Part shown: positions 17,975-26,845 of the stretch, piece after piece
Layout: each line of letters begins with the position of its first letter
Numbering within the stretch: position 1 is the stretch's first letter
Origin: CAVQGZ01 sp963714455
GTDB lineage: Bacteria; Actinomycetota; Actinomycetes; Jiangellales; Jiangellaceae
Length of the DNA stretch: 64,000 nucleotides
Direction of reading: 5' to 3'
Assembly: GCA_963714455.1 (NCBI GenBank)
Contig: CAVQON010000020.1
Span: 310,001 to 374,000 of the forward strand
Notes under the pieces: generated by a model
Databases searched by the model: none
Told to the model about the DNA's origin: nothing
What the model saw: the letters and a program-made list of their open reading frames with translations, nothing else
Program-made: the position numbers and the translations under genes

Positions 17975-19162
17975 CTACTCGCAGGCCGGGACAGCGCCCG
18001 CCTCGACACCGGCACACACGACACTGTTCTCGACCCATCCAGCGTCGATGGGCTCGTTGAGGTTGTCCTGGGTCACCGGGATCGGCGTCAGGATGATCGA
18101 CGTCACGTCCACGCCACCGGGGGTGGTGAAGGGTGCGGCGTCCGGCCCGGCCGCCGGGGCGGACGAGGCGTAGGACTCGTCGAGAGCGGCCACGTCGACG
18201 GAGATGGCGTCGAACTCAGCGCCACCGGCCAGCTGCGTGGCGATGTCGGCTGCGGCTGCTCCGAGTGCGAAGGCGTTCTTCCACACCGAGACGGTCTGGG
18301 TGCCCAGGGCGACCCGGTTGAGGGCGGCTCCGTCGCCGTCCTGGCCCGAGACCGGAACCTGACCGGCGAGGCCCTGTGCCTCGAGGGCTGCAACAACGCC
18401 GCCGGCCATGCCGTCGTTGGACGCCACGACTGCGTCGACCTCGTTGTTGTTCTGGGTGAGGAACTGCTCCATGTTGGTCTGCGCGACCTCAGGTGCCCAG
18501 TTGTCGGTGTAGCTCTCGCCGACGTTCTTGATCGGGCACTCGGCGTCGGGGTTGTCCGGCGTGATGGCCGTGCAGCCGGCCGCCTCGGTGAGCACCTCTT
18601 CTTGCCCACCGCGCAAGAAGTCGGCGTTCGCGTCGGCCTGGTTGCCCTTGATGAAGACGTAGTTGCCCTCGGGCACCAGGTCGACGATGGCCTGCGCCTG
18701 CATGCGCCCGACCTCGACGTTGTCGAAGGTCAGGTAGAAGGCCTCGGGGGACTCGATGAGCCGGTCGTAGCCGACGACGGGGATACCGGCTGCCGCGGCC
18801 TCTTCGACGGCGGGAAGGATGGCGGTGCCGTCCTGCGCCAGGATGATCAGCGCGTCCGCGCCCTGCGAGATCAGGTTCTGGACGTCGGTGACCTGCTGCT
18901 CGGGGGACGAGCCGGCGTCGGTGGAGATGTAGTTGACGCCCTCGGCATCGAAGACCTCCTTCATGGCCTTCTCGTCGGCCTTGGCCCACCGCTCCTCGTT
19001 GAAGTTGTTCCACGAGACGCCGATGGTCAGGTCGCCGGCGGCTTCGGTCATGGCGCCGGTCTCTTCTGGTTCTGCCGTGGTGTCGCCGTCGTCCGAGCCG
19101 CATGCGGCCAGGACGAGGGCAGCTGCAGGCAGCATCACCCAGTATCGAAGTGCTTTCGACAC
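17975..19162 (-). CDS. xylF: Sugar ABC transporter substrate-binding lipoprotein (xylose-type)
   Basis: A 395-residue periplasmic-binding-protein-like lipoprotein. The signal peptide ends in the lipobox LVLAAC, followed by an acidic linker. The mature part starts LTIGVSWNNFNEERW, typical of XylF-like type I sugar binders, with IISQGADALIIL-type and VVASNDGMAGGVVAAL motifs. The GTG at 19162 is chosen because GGGAGGAAG lies ~6 nt upstream; further in-frame upstream sequence is not membrane-like. Xylose is inferred from similarity and from xylA-xylB 6.5 kb away. A DosR-like box lies ~79 bp upstream. Confidence 0.87.
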   Translation of the reverse strand: MSKALRYWVMLPAAALVLAACGSDDGDTTAEPEETGAMTEAAGDLTIGVSWNNFNEERWAKADEKAMKEVFDAEGVNYISTDAGSSPEQQVTDVQNLISQGADALIILAQDGTAILPAVEEAAAAGIPVVGYDRLIESPEAFYLTFDNVEVGRMQAQAIVDLVPEGNYVFIKGNQADANADFLRGGQEEVLTEAAGCTAITPDNPDAECPIKNVGESYTDNWAPEVAQTNMEQFLTQNNNEVDAVVASNDGMAGGVVAALEAQGLAGQVPVSGQDGDGAALNRVALGTQTVSVWKNAFALGAAAADIATQLAGGAEFDAISVDVAALDESYASSAPAAGPDAAPFTTPGGVDVTSIILTPIPVTQDNLNEPIDAGWVENSVVCAGVEAGAVPACE

Positions 19163-19240
19163 AGCTGCTTCCTCCCTCAAGATCTTGTCGGTCTCTCTGA
19201 TCGACCCGTTCACGCTAGCCCTGTGCTGCCCGGATCGATC

Positions 19241-19254
19241 GGGACTTAGGTCGC
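19241..19254. promoter_or_regulatory. DosR/DevR-like box between xylF-like and haloperoxidase-like genes
   Basis: GGGACTTAGGTCGC differs by one base from the box at 6019. It lies in the 198-bp divergent spacer, ~79 bp from the xylF-like start and ~107 bp from the haloperoxidase start. Either gene could be the target. Confidence 0.4.
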
Positions 19255-19323
19255 AGGTTTGTAACCCTTTGATAACGCAGAGTTTGTCTGGCGAGACGAT
19301 GGAGGCCGTCTGTCGCAGGCGGC

Positions 19324-19336
19324 ATACGCTGCGTAT
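19324..19336. promoter_or_regulatory. 13-bp palindrome upstream of the haloperoxidase-like gene
   Basis: ATACGC-T-GCGTAT is a perfect 6-1-6 palindrome ending 24 bp before the start codon, in an AT-richer stretch. It is a possible operator for the haloperoxidase/UnbV pair. Confidence 0.4.
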
Positions 19337-19360
19337 TGCGCAACAGGCGGGAGCAGGTGG

Positions 19361-21229
19361 GTGGCGATGGCAGCAGGCCGCACACGGCTGCTGGCGGCCC
19401 TCGCCGGCACAGCCGTGGGCTTCGCGGGTGCGCTCGGCGGGCTCATGATCGCCCAGGGCGCACCCGGGGAGTGCCGGCCGGCCGACTCGCCGTACTCCGT
19501 CGCGCGTCAGTGGGACGAGGCTGCCCTCGACGCCGTCCGCCGCGACCTTCCGGCTCCGACGGTGCACGCCCGCAACCTCTTCCACCTGTCCGTCGCCATG
19601 TGGGACGCGTGGGCGGCCTACGACATCTCGGCCCGCGGATACCTGGTGGACGAGGACCGGACGGCGCGCGACGTCGCGGCCGCCCGGGACGAGGCCATCA
19701 GCTACGCGGCCTACCGCGTCCTGGAGTCCCGCTACCTGACGGCCACCGGCGCCTCGGACTCCATCCCGCAGCTCGACGCGCTGATGGACTCGCTCTGCCA
19801 CCCGACCGACGTGACGGGGACCGAGGGCGACAGCCCGGCCGAGCTGGGCAACCTGATCGCCGCGCAGGTGCTGGCGGCCGGATCCGCCGACGGGTCGCGC
19901 GAGGCTGACGGGTACACCGACCCGGAGTACCAGCCGGTCAACGACCCGTTGGTGGTCGACCAGCCCGGGGCCGAGATGGTCGACCCGAACCGTTGGCAGC
20001 CGCTGCAGATCGAGCAGATGGTCTCGCAGAACGGCATCCCGGTCGCCGACGGCGTGCAGCAGTTCATCGGCCCCTACTGGGGGCAGGTCACCGGCTTCGC
20101 CCTGCCCGACGCCGGGCCGGCGGGGCTACCGCTCGACCCGGGCCGGCCACCGCTGCTGGGTGACCCGGCGACCGACGAGGCGTTCAAGAAGGCGGCCCTC
20201 GAGGTGATCGGCTTCAGCGCGCTGCTCGACCCGTCCGACGGGGTCGAGGTCGACATCTCGCCGGGGTCGCTCGGGGCCAACCCGCTCGACGGATACGACG
20301 GCACCGGTCACCAGGTCAACCCGGTGACCGGCGAGCCCTACGCGTCGAACGTCGTGCCACGCGCCGACTTCGCGCGCGTGCTCGCCGAGTTCTGGGCCGA
20401 CGGGCCCGACTCCGAGACGCCGCCCGGGCACTGGAACACGATCGCCAACGGGGTCTCCGACGCCCTCGACCCCGACCTGCGCATCAGCGGCACCGGCCCA
20501 CGGGTCGACCGGCTTCAGTGGGACGTGTCGATGTACTTGGCTCTCAACGGCGCGACCCACGACGCTGCCGTGGCTGCCTGGGGCGCCAAGGGCCACTACG
20601 ACTACTCGCGGCCGATCTCGATGATTCGCTACATGGGCGGCCAGGGGCAGTCGTCCGACCCGGACGGGCCCTCCTACGACCCCGAGGGTCTGCCGCTGCA
20701 GGCCGGACTCGTCGAGGTGGTGACGGCGCGGACGACGGCGGCCGGGCAACGCCACGAGAACCTGCGCGGTCACGAGGGGGAGATCGCCGTGCGGTCGTGG
20801 GTGGGGCGTCCCGACGACACCGAGTCGGACGTGGGCGGGGTCGGTTGGATTCGGGCGGTGGAGTGGATCCCGTACCAGCTGCCCACGTTCGTCACGCCGT
20901 CGTTCGCCGGCTACGTCTCGGGGCACAGCGCGTTCAGCCGGGCGGCGGCCGAGGTGCTGACGGGCTTCACCGGCTCGCCGTACTTCCCGGGAGGACTGGG
21001 CGAGCAACGCATCAGGTCCGACTCGCTGGAGTTCGAGGCCGGACCGAGCGACGACGTCGTCCTGCAGTGGGCGACCTACGCCGACGCTGCCGACCAAGCC
21101 GGGTTGTCGCGGCTGTACGGAGGCATCCACGTGCGCGCGGACGACCTGAACGGCCGGCTCGTCGGCGAGAAGTGTGGACGGGCCGCGTGGGCGAAGGCGC
21201 AGGAGTACTACGGCGGGGGGTCGACATGA
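19361..21229 (+). CDS. Vanadium-dependent haloperoxidase-like PAP2-superfamily protein, exported
   Basis: A 622-residue protein with an N-terminal hydrophobic signal (RLLAALAGTAVGFAGALGG). The C-terminal half carries the vanadate/phosphate pocket signatures of this family: KGHYDYSRPISMIRYM, SGHSAFSRAAAEVL and SRLYGGIHVRADD with the axial-histidine type GIH. The N-terminal half (VHARNLFHLSVAMWDAWAAY) matches the large bacterial VHPO-like proteins. Activity could be haloperoxidase or phosphatase; sequence alone does not decide. The start is GTG 19361 or ATG 19367. The stop overlaps the ATG of the next gene (ATGA), so the pair is translationally coupled. Confidence 0.85.
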   Translation: MAMAAGRTRLLAALAGTAVGFAGALGGLMIAQGAPGECRPADSPYSVARQWDEAALDAVRRDLPAPTVHARNLFHLSVAMWDAWAAYDISARGYLVDEDRTARDVAAARDEAISYAAYRVLESRYLTATGASDSIPQLDALMDSLCHPTDVTGTEGDSPAELGNLIAAQVLAAGSADGSREADGYTDPEYQPVNDPLVVDQPGAEMVDPNRWQPLQIEQMVSQNGIPVADGVQQFIGPYWGQVTGFALPDAGPAGLPLDPGRPPLLGDPATDEAFKKAALEVIGFSALLDPSDGVEVDISPGSLGANPLDGYDGTGHQVNPVTGEPYASNVVPRADFARVLAEFWADGPDSETPPGHWNTIANGVSDALDPDLRISGTGPRVDRLQWDVSMYLALNGATHDAAVAAWGAKGHYDYSRPISMIRYMGGQGQSSDPDGPSYDPEGLPLQAGLVEVVTARTTAAGQRHENLRGHEGEIAVRSWVGRPDDTESDVGGVGWIRAVEWIPYQLPTFVTPSFAGYVSGHSAFSRAAAEVLTGFTGSPYFPGGLGEQRIRSDSLEFEAGPSDDVVLQWATYADAADQAGLSRLYGGIHVRADDLNGRLVGEKCGRAAWAKAQEYYGGGST

Positions 21230-22896
21230 GGCGCTGGGTGGGGTGGTTCGCCGGCGGGCTCGGGGTCGGTGTCCTCGTCGGAGCCGGGACGTATGCCGCT
21301 GCCGGTGTCGTGGCTGATGGCGCCGGCCGCGACGATGCGGGGACGGCGGCGGCGCCGGTGGTGGCCCAGTTCGTCGAGCAGACCGTCGAGTCGGGCATCC
21401 GGCACGTCTACGACGGCGGCTTCACCTTCTACGTCGGGGGCGGGGTGGCCTCGTTCGACTGCGACGACGACCGGCGTCCCGACCTGTACGTCGCGGGTGG
21501 CGAGAACGAGGCGGGTCTGTTCCGCAACGACAGCGAGGTCGGCGGGGATCTCTCGTTCACCCACGTCACAGACCCGTCGACCGACCTCGCCGGTGTCACC
21601 GGCGCCTACCCGCTCGACGTCGACAGCGACGGCGTGCTCGACCTGGCCGTGCTGCGCTTCGGTGAGAACGTGATGCTGCGCGGGCTCGGCGGGTGCCGGT
21701 TCGAACGGGCCAACGAGGCCTGGGGGATCGACGGCGCCGACGAGTGGACGGCCGCCTTCAGCGCCACGTGGGAGGGCGACAACGCGTTGCCCACGCTGGC
21801 CTTCGGCAACTACCTGGAGACGGAGGCGGACGAGCAGAACGCGCGCGACTGCGTGCCGAGTGCGCTGCTGCGTCCCGACGGTGCGGTCTCCTACGGCAGT
21901 CCGATCCCGCTGGAACCCGGGCTGTGTGCGCTGTCGGTGCTGTTCAGCGACTGGGACGCAACCGGTCGCGCCGACCTGCGCGTGGCCAACGACCGGCACT
22001 ACTACACCGAGGGCAGCGAGCAGCTCTGGCGGGTCGAGCCGGGTACGCCGCCGTCGCTGTACACCGCTGCCGACGGATGGGACGACCTGAGCATCTGGGG
22101 CATGGGTATCGCGACCGCCGACCTCACCGGCGACGGCCTGCCCGAGGTCGTCATCACCAGCCAGGGCGACAACAAGATGCAGACGCTCGCCGAGGGACCG
22201 CAGCGCCCCACCTACGACGACATCGCCATCCGCACGGGCACCACCGCGCATCGCCCCTTCATGGGTGATGCGACCTATCCCTCCACCGCGTGGCACCCCG
22301 AGCTGGCCGACGTGAACAACGACGCCGTGCTCGACCTCTACCTGTCGAAGGGCAACGTGGACAGCCAGGGCGACCACGCCGCAGACGACCCCAGCAACCT
22401 TCTGCTGGGCCGCTCGGACGGCACGTTCGTCGAGTCGGCGCGTGATGCCGGCGTCGTCAGCCTCGGGCTGGGTCGCGGCGCGGCGCTGGTCGACCTGAAC
22501 CTCGACGGCTTGCTCGACCTCGTCGAGGTGAACCGGGGCGACAACGTCCGCGTGTGGCGCAACGTCGGGACGGGTACCGAGGCACGGCCCGAACCGACGG
22601 GCTCATGGGTGGCGATCGCGCTCACGCAACCGGCCCCCAACGTCGACGCCCTCGGGGCATGGGTCGAGGTGCGGCACGGGGACGTCACGACCCGCCGGCA
22701 GGTCACGCTCGGCGGCGGCCACGCCTCCGGCCATGTCGGCTGGTTTCACGTGGGGCTCGGCTCCGCCGACTCCGCCCAGGTGCGCGTGACCTGGCCGGAC
22801 GGCCATCGGGGGGAGTGGCTGGACGTGCCGGCCGACACCTTCGCGATCGTCGAGCGCGGCGCGACCGAGGCAATCCCCTGGACCCCGTCCCCGTAG
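21226..22896 (+). CDS. Exported FG-GAP/VCBS beta-propeller protein with ASPIC/UnbV C-terminus
   Basis: A 556-residue CRTAC1-like protein. The N-terminus has a twin-arginine-free hydrophobic anchor (WFAGGLGVGVLVGAGTYAAAGV). The body has repeated Ca-binding FG-GAP/VCBS blades (DCDDDRRPDLYVAGG, DVDSDGVLDLAVL, DVNNDAVLDLYLSKG, DLNLDGLLDLVEV). The C-terminal ~75 residues match ASPIC/UnbV (GAWVEVRHGDVTTRRQV, HVGLGSADSAQVRVTWPDG). It overlaps the haloperoxidase-like gene by 4 bp, implying a surface or secreted partner or substrate-binding role. Confidence 0.87.
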   Translation: MRRWVGWFAGGLGVGVLVGAGTYAAAGVVADGAGRDDAGTAAAPVVAQFVEQTVESGIRHVYDGGFTFYVGGGVASFDCDDDRRPDLYVAGGENEAGLFRNDSEVGGDLSFTHVTDPSTDLAGVTGAYPLDVDSDGVLDLAVLRFGENVMLRGLGGCRFERANEAWGIDGADEWTAAFSATWEGDNALPTLAFGNYLETEADEQNARDCVPSALLRPDGAVSYGSPIPLEPGLCALSVLFSDWDATGRADLRVANDRHYYTEGSEQLWRVEPGTPPSLYTAADGWDDLSIWGMGIATADLTGDGLPEVVITSQGDNKMQTLAEGPQRPTYDDIAIRTGTTAHRPFMGDATYPSTAWHPELADVNNDAVLDLYLSKGNVDSQGDHAADDPSNLLLGRSDGTFVESARDAGVVSLGLGRGAALVDLNLDGLLDLVEVNRGDNVRVWRNVGTGTEARPEPTGSWVAIALTQPAPNVDALGAWVEVRHGDVTTRRQVTLGGGHASGHVGWFHVGLGSADSAQVRVTWPDGHRGEWLDVPADTFAIVERGATEAIPWTPSP

Positions 22897-22898
22897 CC

Positions 22899-23945
22899 TC
22901 AGTCGAGGCGGACGACGCGGTGCGTGCGCGCCGACTCGCGGGCGGCGTCCAGCACCGCGATGGCGTCCAGGACGCTTTCGGGAGCGACCGGTGCAGGGCC
23001 TTGCCCACGCACGCTCGCGGCGACCCGCTCGTAGAAGACCGGCCAGGCGCCGGGGAGCGACTCGATCGCCTCGCCCGACGGCAGCAGGTGACCCCAGGCC
23101 TGCGGCGGTTCCTCGCCCCAGCCCGGGCCGGGCACCTCACCGGCCCGCAGCCTGGCCTCCTGGCCGTCGAGGCCGTCCACCACGTAGGCACCGCGCGACC
23201 CGAGGACGCGGAACCGTGGCCCGGGTGCTGCCGCGACCGCGCTCGCCCACAGGTGACTTGCAGCACCGCTGTGGTGGCGCAGCGCGACGAACACGTCGTC
23301 CTCGGCCGTCTGCGGGTCGCGGACGTGCGCCATCTCTGCGTACACGTGCTCGACCGGGCCCAGCAGGTGCACCGCCTGGTCGACGAGGTGGGCGCCGAGG
23401 TCGTAGAGCAGGCCCCCCATCTGCTCGGGGTCGCTGCTCTCCCGCCAGCGGTCGGCGACCTCGGGCCGCCACCGTTCGAACCGTGACTCCAGCCGGTGCA
23501 CCCGTCCGAGCGCGGCGTCCTCGACCAGGGCGCGCAGGGTGCGGTAGTCGGAGTCCCAGCGGCGGTTCTGGAACACGTGCAGCTGCCGGTGGTGGTGGGT
23601 CGCCAGGTCGAGCAGCGACCGCGCGGTGCGCGCATCGGCGGCGAGCGGCTTGTCGACGACGACGTGCAGCCCGTGCGAGATGGCGGCCCGGGCCAGCGGC
23701 TCGTGCGCGACGTTGGCCGCGGCGATCACCACCAGGTCGTACTCGTCGGCGTCGTGCCACAGCGCCGAGACGTCGCCGATCACGTCGGCGTGCGCCACGT
23801 CGCCGCGCGCGGCGGCCGCACGCTCGGGGTCCGCCGTCACGACCGACACCAGGCGCAGGTCATCCGTGGCTTGGATCAGCGGGCGGTGGAAGTAGCGGCC
23901 CGCCAGCCCATACCCCACCAGGGCAACCCGCAGGGCATGGCTCAT
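22899..23945 (-). CDS. Gfo/Idh/MocA family oxidoreductase
   Basis: A 348-residue NAD(P)-dependent oxidoreductase with the Rossmann start LRVALVGYGLAGRYFHRPL, the catalytic lysine motif VVVDKPLAADA and the C-terminal QMGGLLYDLGAHLVDQAVHL. The ATG at 23945 is right before the Rossmann strand; the in-frame upstream extension runs into the divergent SDR gene. It resembles the YdgJ/scyllo-inositol-dehydrogenase-like branch. It converges with the UnbV-type gene, with stops 2 bp apart. Substrate unknown, probably a sugar or polyol. Confidence 0.85.
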   Translation of the reverse strand: MSHALRVALVGYGLAGRYFHRPLIQATDDLRLVSVVTADPERAAAARGDVAHADVIGDVSALWHDADEYDLVVIAAANVAHEPLARAAISHGLHVVVDKPLAADARTARSLLDLATHHHRQLHVFQNRRWDSDYRTLRALVEDAALGRVHRLESRFERWRPEVADRWRESSDPEQMGGLLYDLGAHLVDQAVHLLGPVEHVYAEMAHVRDPQTAEDDVFVALRHHSGAASHLWASAVAAAPGPRFRVLGSRGAYVVDGLDGQEARLRAGEVPGPGWGEEPPQAWGHLLPSGEAIESLPGAWPVFYERVAASVRGQGPAPVAPESVLDAIAVLDAARESARTHRVVRLD

Positions 23946-23979
23946 GCCAGGATCAAACCACCGACCGAGGAGGAAACCC

Positions 23980-24717
23980 ATGCCCGCAGAGAACCGCGAC
24001 CTGACCGGAACCGTCGTCGCCATCACCGGCGCCACAGCCGGGATCGGTGCGGCAGCGACCCGACTGCTGGTCGGGGCCGGTGCGAACGTCGCGGTGGGTG
24101 GGCGGCGACAGGAGCGCCTGGACGAGCTGGTGGCCGAGCTGGGCGACGACCGGGTCGTCGGCGTCGTCTGCGACGTCCGCGAGCCTGCCGACAACGCCGC
24201 ACTGGTCGCCGCCGCCGTCGACAAGTGGGGCCGCCTCGACAGCGTCGTGCCGAACGCCGGGATCGGCATGTACGGGGGCATCCTCGACTACCCCGACGAC
24301 GAGATCGCCCGCATGGTCGACACCAACTACACCGGCACCATCTGGACGGTGCGTGCTGCGCTGCCCGCCATGCTGGAGACGACCGGCGGCGGCGACGTGG
24401 TCATTGTCGCCTCGGTTGCCGGGCTGCGGGGCGGCGGGGACGAGGCCGTCTACGCCGGGACGAAGTTCGCCCAGGTCGGACTCGCCGGCGCCATGGACCG
24501 TGAGCTGCGCGAGAAGGGCGTGCGCGTCACCGCCATCTGCCCGGCTGGGGTCGAGACGGAGTTCGCGCTCGGGGCCGGACGCACCGCAGGGGACGAGTCG
24601 CTCGCGGCCTACCTGCGCCCGGAGGACGTCGCGCACGCCGTCGTCACGGTGCTCCAGCAGCCCCGACGCGTGCGCACCACCCTGTGGGCGCTGTGGAGCA
24701 TGGGCCAGCAGTCCTAG
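23980..24717 (+). CDS. Short-chain dehydrogenase/reductase
   Basis: A 245-residue classical SDR. The cofactor motif TGATAGIG lies at ~17-24, NAG at ~93, and the catalytic serine, YxxxK and CPAG segments follow (VASVAG, YAGTK, AICPAGVETEF). Arginines after beta-2 (GGRRQER) suggest NADP(H). The ATG at 23980 follows GAGGAGG with good spacing. It is divergent from the Gfo/Idh/MocA gene across 34 bp, so the two may share regulation. Substrate not predictable. Confidence 0.88.
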   Translation: MPAENRDLTGTVVAITGATAGIGAAATRLLVGAGANVAVGGRRQERLDELVAELGDDRVVGVVCDVREPADNAALVAAAVDKWGRLDSVVPNAGIGMYGGILDYPDDEIARMVDTNYTGTIWTVRAALPAMLETTGGGDVVIVASVAGLRGGGDEAVYAGTKFAQVGLAGAMDRELREKGVRVTAICPAGVETEFALGAGRTAGDESLAAYLRPEDVAHAVVTVLQQPRRVRTTLWALWSMGQQS

Positions 24718-24724
24718 AGCCCGG

Positions 24725-25591
24725 TCAGCGGTAGCCGAGGATGTCTCGCCAGCTCACCTCGGGCACCCATCCGAGCAGGCGGCGGGCGTCGTCGATGCCG
24801 TGCAAGGTCTGGTTCTCGCCCGTGCCCTCGCGCAGCGGCACGCCCGGGTAGAACTGGGCGACCAGCTCAGCGTTGGGCGTCGGGGTGAGGGTGTCGGCGG
24901 CAGCGATGGTGACGTTGTGCGCGCCCGTCACGTCCACCTCCACCGCCAGCCGGACGGCCCGGGCGGCGTCTCGGGCGTCGATGTATCCCCACAGGTTCGG
25001 ACGCCGCTGGGCCAGGTCGTCCCACACGGCTGGCAGCTTGTCGTACGAGGCGTCGTGCGCCGGGTCGGTGAGGTGCACGTTCGACAGCCGCAGCCCGATC
25101 ACCGTCATGGCGAACGTCTCGGCAAGGTGTCCCGCGAGGTGCTCGCAGGCCACCTTGCTCATCGCGTAGCCGTTCTGCGGGTGCTGCGGGTGGCTCTCGT
25201 CCAGGGGCAGATACTGGGGCGAGATGTCGACCCACGGCCAGCCGAACACCTGCTGCGACGACGCCCAGACCACGCGCTTGATGCCCAGATGGCCGGCCGC
25301 CCACATCACGGTGAACGTCGCAGCCGTGTTGTGCGCGAACCGGTCGGCGCCCTGCGCCGGGTCGTCGGCGGCGTCCGGCCTGGGGTTCGAGCCCAGGTGC
25401 ACGACGGCGTCGCAGCCCGCCAGCCCGGCGGCGACAGCGGCGTAGTCGCGCAGGTCGACCTCGACGAAGGGCACGTCGGTGCGGTTCACCCGGTCGAGGT
25501 TGACCACCTCGTACCCGTTCTCGACAAGATGGGCGACGGTGCTGCGTCCGGTCGCCCCGCTTCCCCCGGTCACTGCGACGCGCAAGGTCAT
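24725..25591 (-). CDS. NAD-dependent epimerase/dehydratase-type protein (extended SDR)
   Basis: A 288-residue extended SDR. The nucleotide motif is TGGSGATG (~8-15), and the active site is YAMSK with an upstream SSQQVFGWP. The sequence is similar in style to uronate dehydrogenases and UDP-sugar epimerases of this size. The ATG at 25591 fits the family. It converges on the SDR gene and is divergent from xylA across 81 bp. A role in sugar-acid metabolism is plausible from context. Confidence 0.84.
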   Translation of the reverse strand: MTLRVAVTGGSGATGRSTVAHLVENGYEVVNLDRVNRTDVPFVEVDLRDYAAVAAGLAGCDAVVHLGSNPRPDAADDPAQGADRFAHNTAATFTVMWAAGHLGIKRVVWASSQQVFGWPWVDISPQYLPLDESHPQHPQNGYAMSKVACEHLAGHLAETFAMTVIGLRLSNVHLTDPAHDASYDKLPAVWDDLAQRRPNLWGYIDARDAARAVRLAVEVDVTGAHNVTIAAADTLTPTPNAELVAQFYPGVPLREGTGENQTLHGIDDARRLLGWVPEVSWRDILGYR

Positions 25592-25672
25592 GTGCCTATC
25601 GTCCCTGCCCGCACCGACGCACCCATGGCAGGGTAAGGGGGTTCACGACGAGCCGCCGAAAGGGTGGAACCC

Positions 25673-26839
25673 ATGTACGACCCGACCCCTGCCGACCACT
25701 TCACCTTCGGTCTCTGGACCATCGGCTGGCAGGCCCGCGACCCCTTCGGCGAGGCCACGCGCCCGCCGCTCGACCCGGTCGAGGCGGTCCACCGGCTGTC
25801 CGACCTCGGCGCGTACGGCATGACGTTCCACGACGACGACCTCGTCCCCTTCACCTTGTCCGACGCCGACCGGGCTGCCGGCATCGAGCGGTTCAAGAAG
25901 GCCCTGGCCGAGACCGGCCTGAAGATCCCGATGGCCACGACGAACACCTTCACCCACCCCGTCTTCAAGGACGGCGCGTTCACCAGCAACGACCGTGACG
26001 TGCGCCGCTTCGCCCTGCGCAAGATCATGCGCAACCTCGACCTGGCCGCCGAGCTCGGCGCGCACACCTACGTCTTCTGGGGTGGGCGCGAGGGTGCCGA
26101 GACAGACGCGGCGAAAGACATCCGCACGGCGCTCGACCGCTACAAGGAGGGCCTCGACCTGCTCTGCCAGTACGTGATCGACCAGGGCTACGGCATCCGG
26201 TTCGCGATCGAGCCCAAGCCGAACGAGCCCCGCGGCGACATCCTGCTGCCGACCGTGGGACACGGGCTCGCCTTCATCTCGATGCTGGAGCACGAAGAGA
26301 TGGTCGGGCTCAACCCCGAGGTCGGGCACGAGCAGATGGCCGGCCTCAACTTCGTCGCCGGCATCGCGCAGGCGCTGTGGCAGGGCAAGCTGTTCCACAT
26401 CGACCTCAACGGCCAGCACGGCATCAAGTACGACCAAGACCTCGTGTTCGGCCACGGCGACGTGAAGAGCGCGTTCTTTCTCGTCGACCTGCTGGAGACG
26501 GGTGGCTACGACGGGCCGCGGCACTTCGACTACAAGCCGTACCGCACCGAAGACATCGACGACGTCTGGGCGTCGGCGGCGGCCAACATGCGCACGTACT
26601 TGATGCTCAAGGAGCGGGCGGCAGCGTTCCGGGCCGACCCCGACGTCGCCGAGGCGCTCGAGGCGTCACGGTCGACCCACCTGGCCACCCCGACGCTGGC
26701 TGCGGGGGAGACCTACAAAGACCTGCTGGCCGACCGGTCGGCGTTCGAGGAGTTCGACTACGAGGCGGCGGCCGAGCGCGGCATGCACTACACACGCCTC
26801 GACCAGCTCGCCGTCGAGCACCTGCTCGGCGCCCGGTAG
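25673..26839 (+). CDS. xylA: Xylose isomerase
   Basis: A 388-residue class I (Actinoplanes/Streptomyces-type) xylose isomerase converting D-xylose to D-xylulose. It begins MYDPTPADHFTFGLWTIGW, matching the family. The catalytic histidine/aspartate pair is in TFHDDDLVPF, the first metal site in IEPKPNEPRGD, the bridging Glu/His in NPEVGHEQM, the second metal site in HIDLNGQHGIKYDQD, and the final aspartate in HFDYKPYRTED. ATG 25673 is preferred to an in-frame GTG at 25664 by family length. xylB follows 6 bp later, so the two form one operon. Confidence 0.97.
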   Translation: MYDPTPADHFTFGLWTIGWQARDPFGEATRPPLDPVEAVHRLSDLGAYGMTFHDDDLVPFTLSDADRAAGIERFKKALAETGLKIPMATTNTFTHPVFKDGAFTSNDRDVRRFALRKIMRNLDLAAELGAHTYVFWGGREGAETDAAKDIRTALDRYKEGLDLLCQYVIDQGYGIRFAIEPKPNEPRGDILLPTVGHGLAFISMLEHEEMVGLNPEVGHEQMAGLNFVAGIAQALWQGKLFHIDLNGQHGIKYDQDLVFGHGDVKSAFFLVDLLETGGYDGPRHFDYKPYRTEDIDDVWASAAANMRTYLMLKERAAAFRADPDVAEALEASRSTHLATPTLAAGETYKDLLADRSAFEEFDYEAAAERGMHYTRLDQLAVEHLLGAR

Positions 26840-26845
26840 GCCGAG

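Noticed and set aside
25592..25605. GTGCCTATCGTCCC as a sixth DosR-like box before xylA
   Set aside because: It matches 11 of 14 positions but lacks the symmetric GGG half and overlaps the region immediately at the epimerase start; too weak alone.
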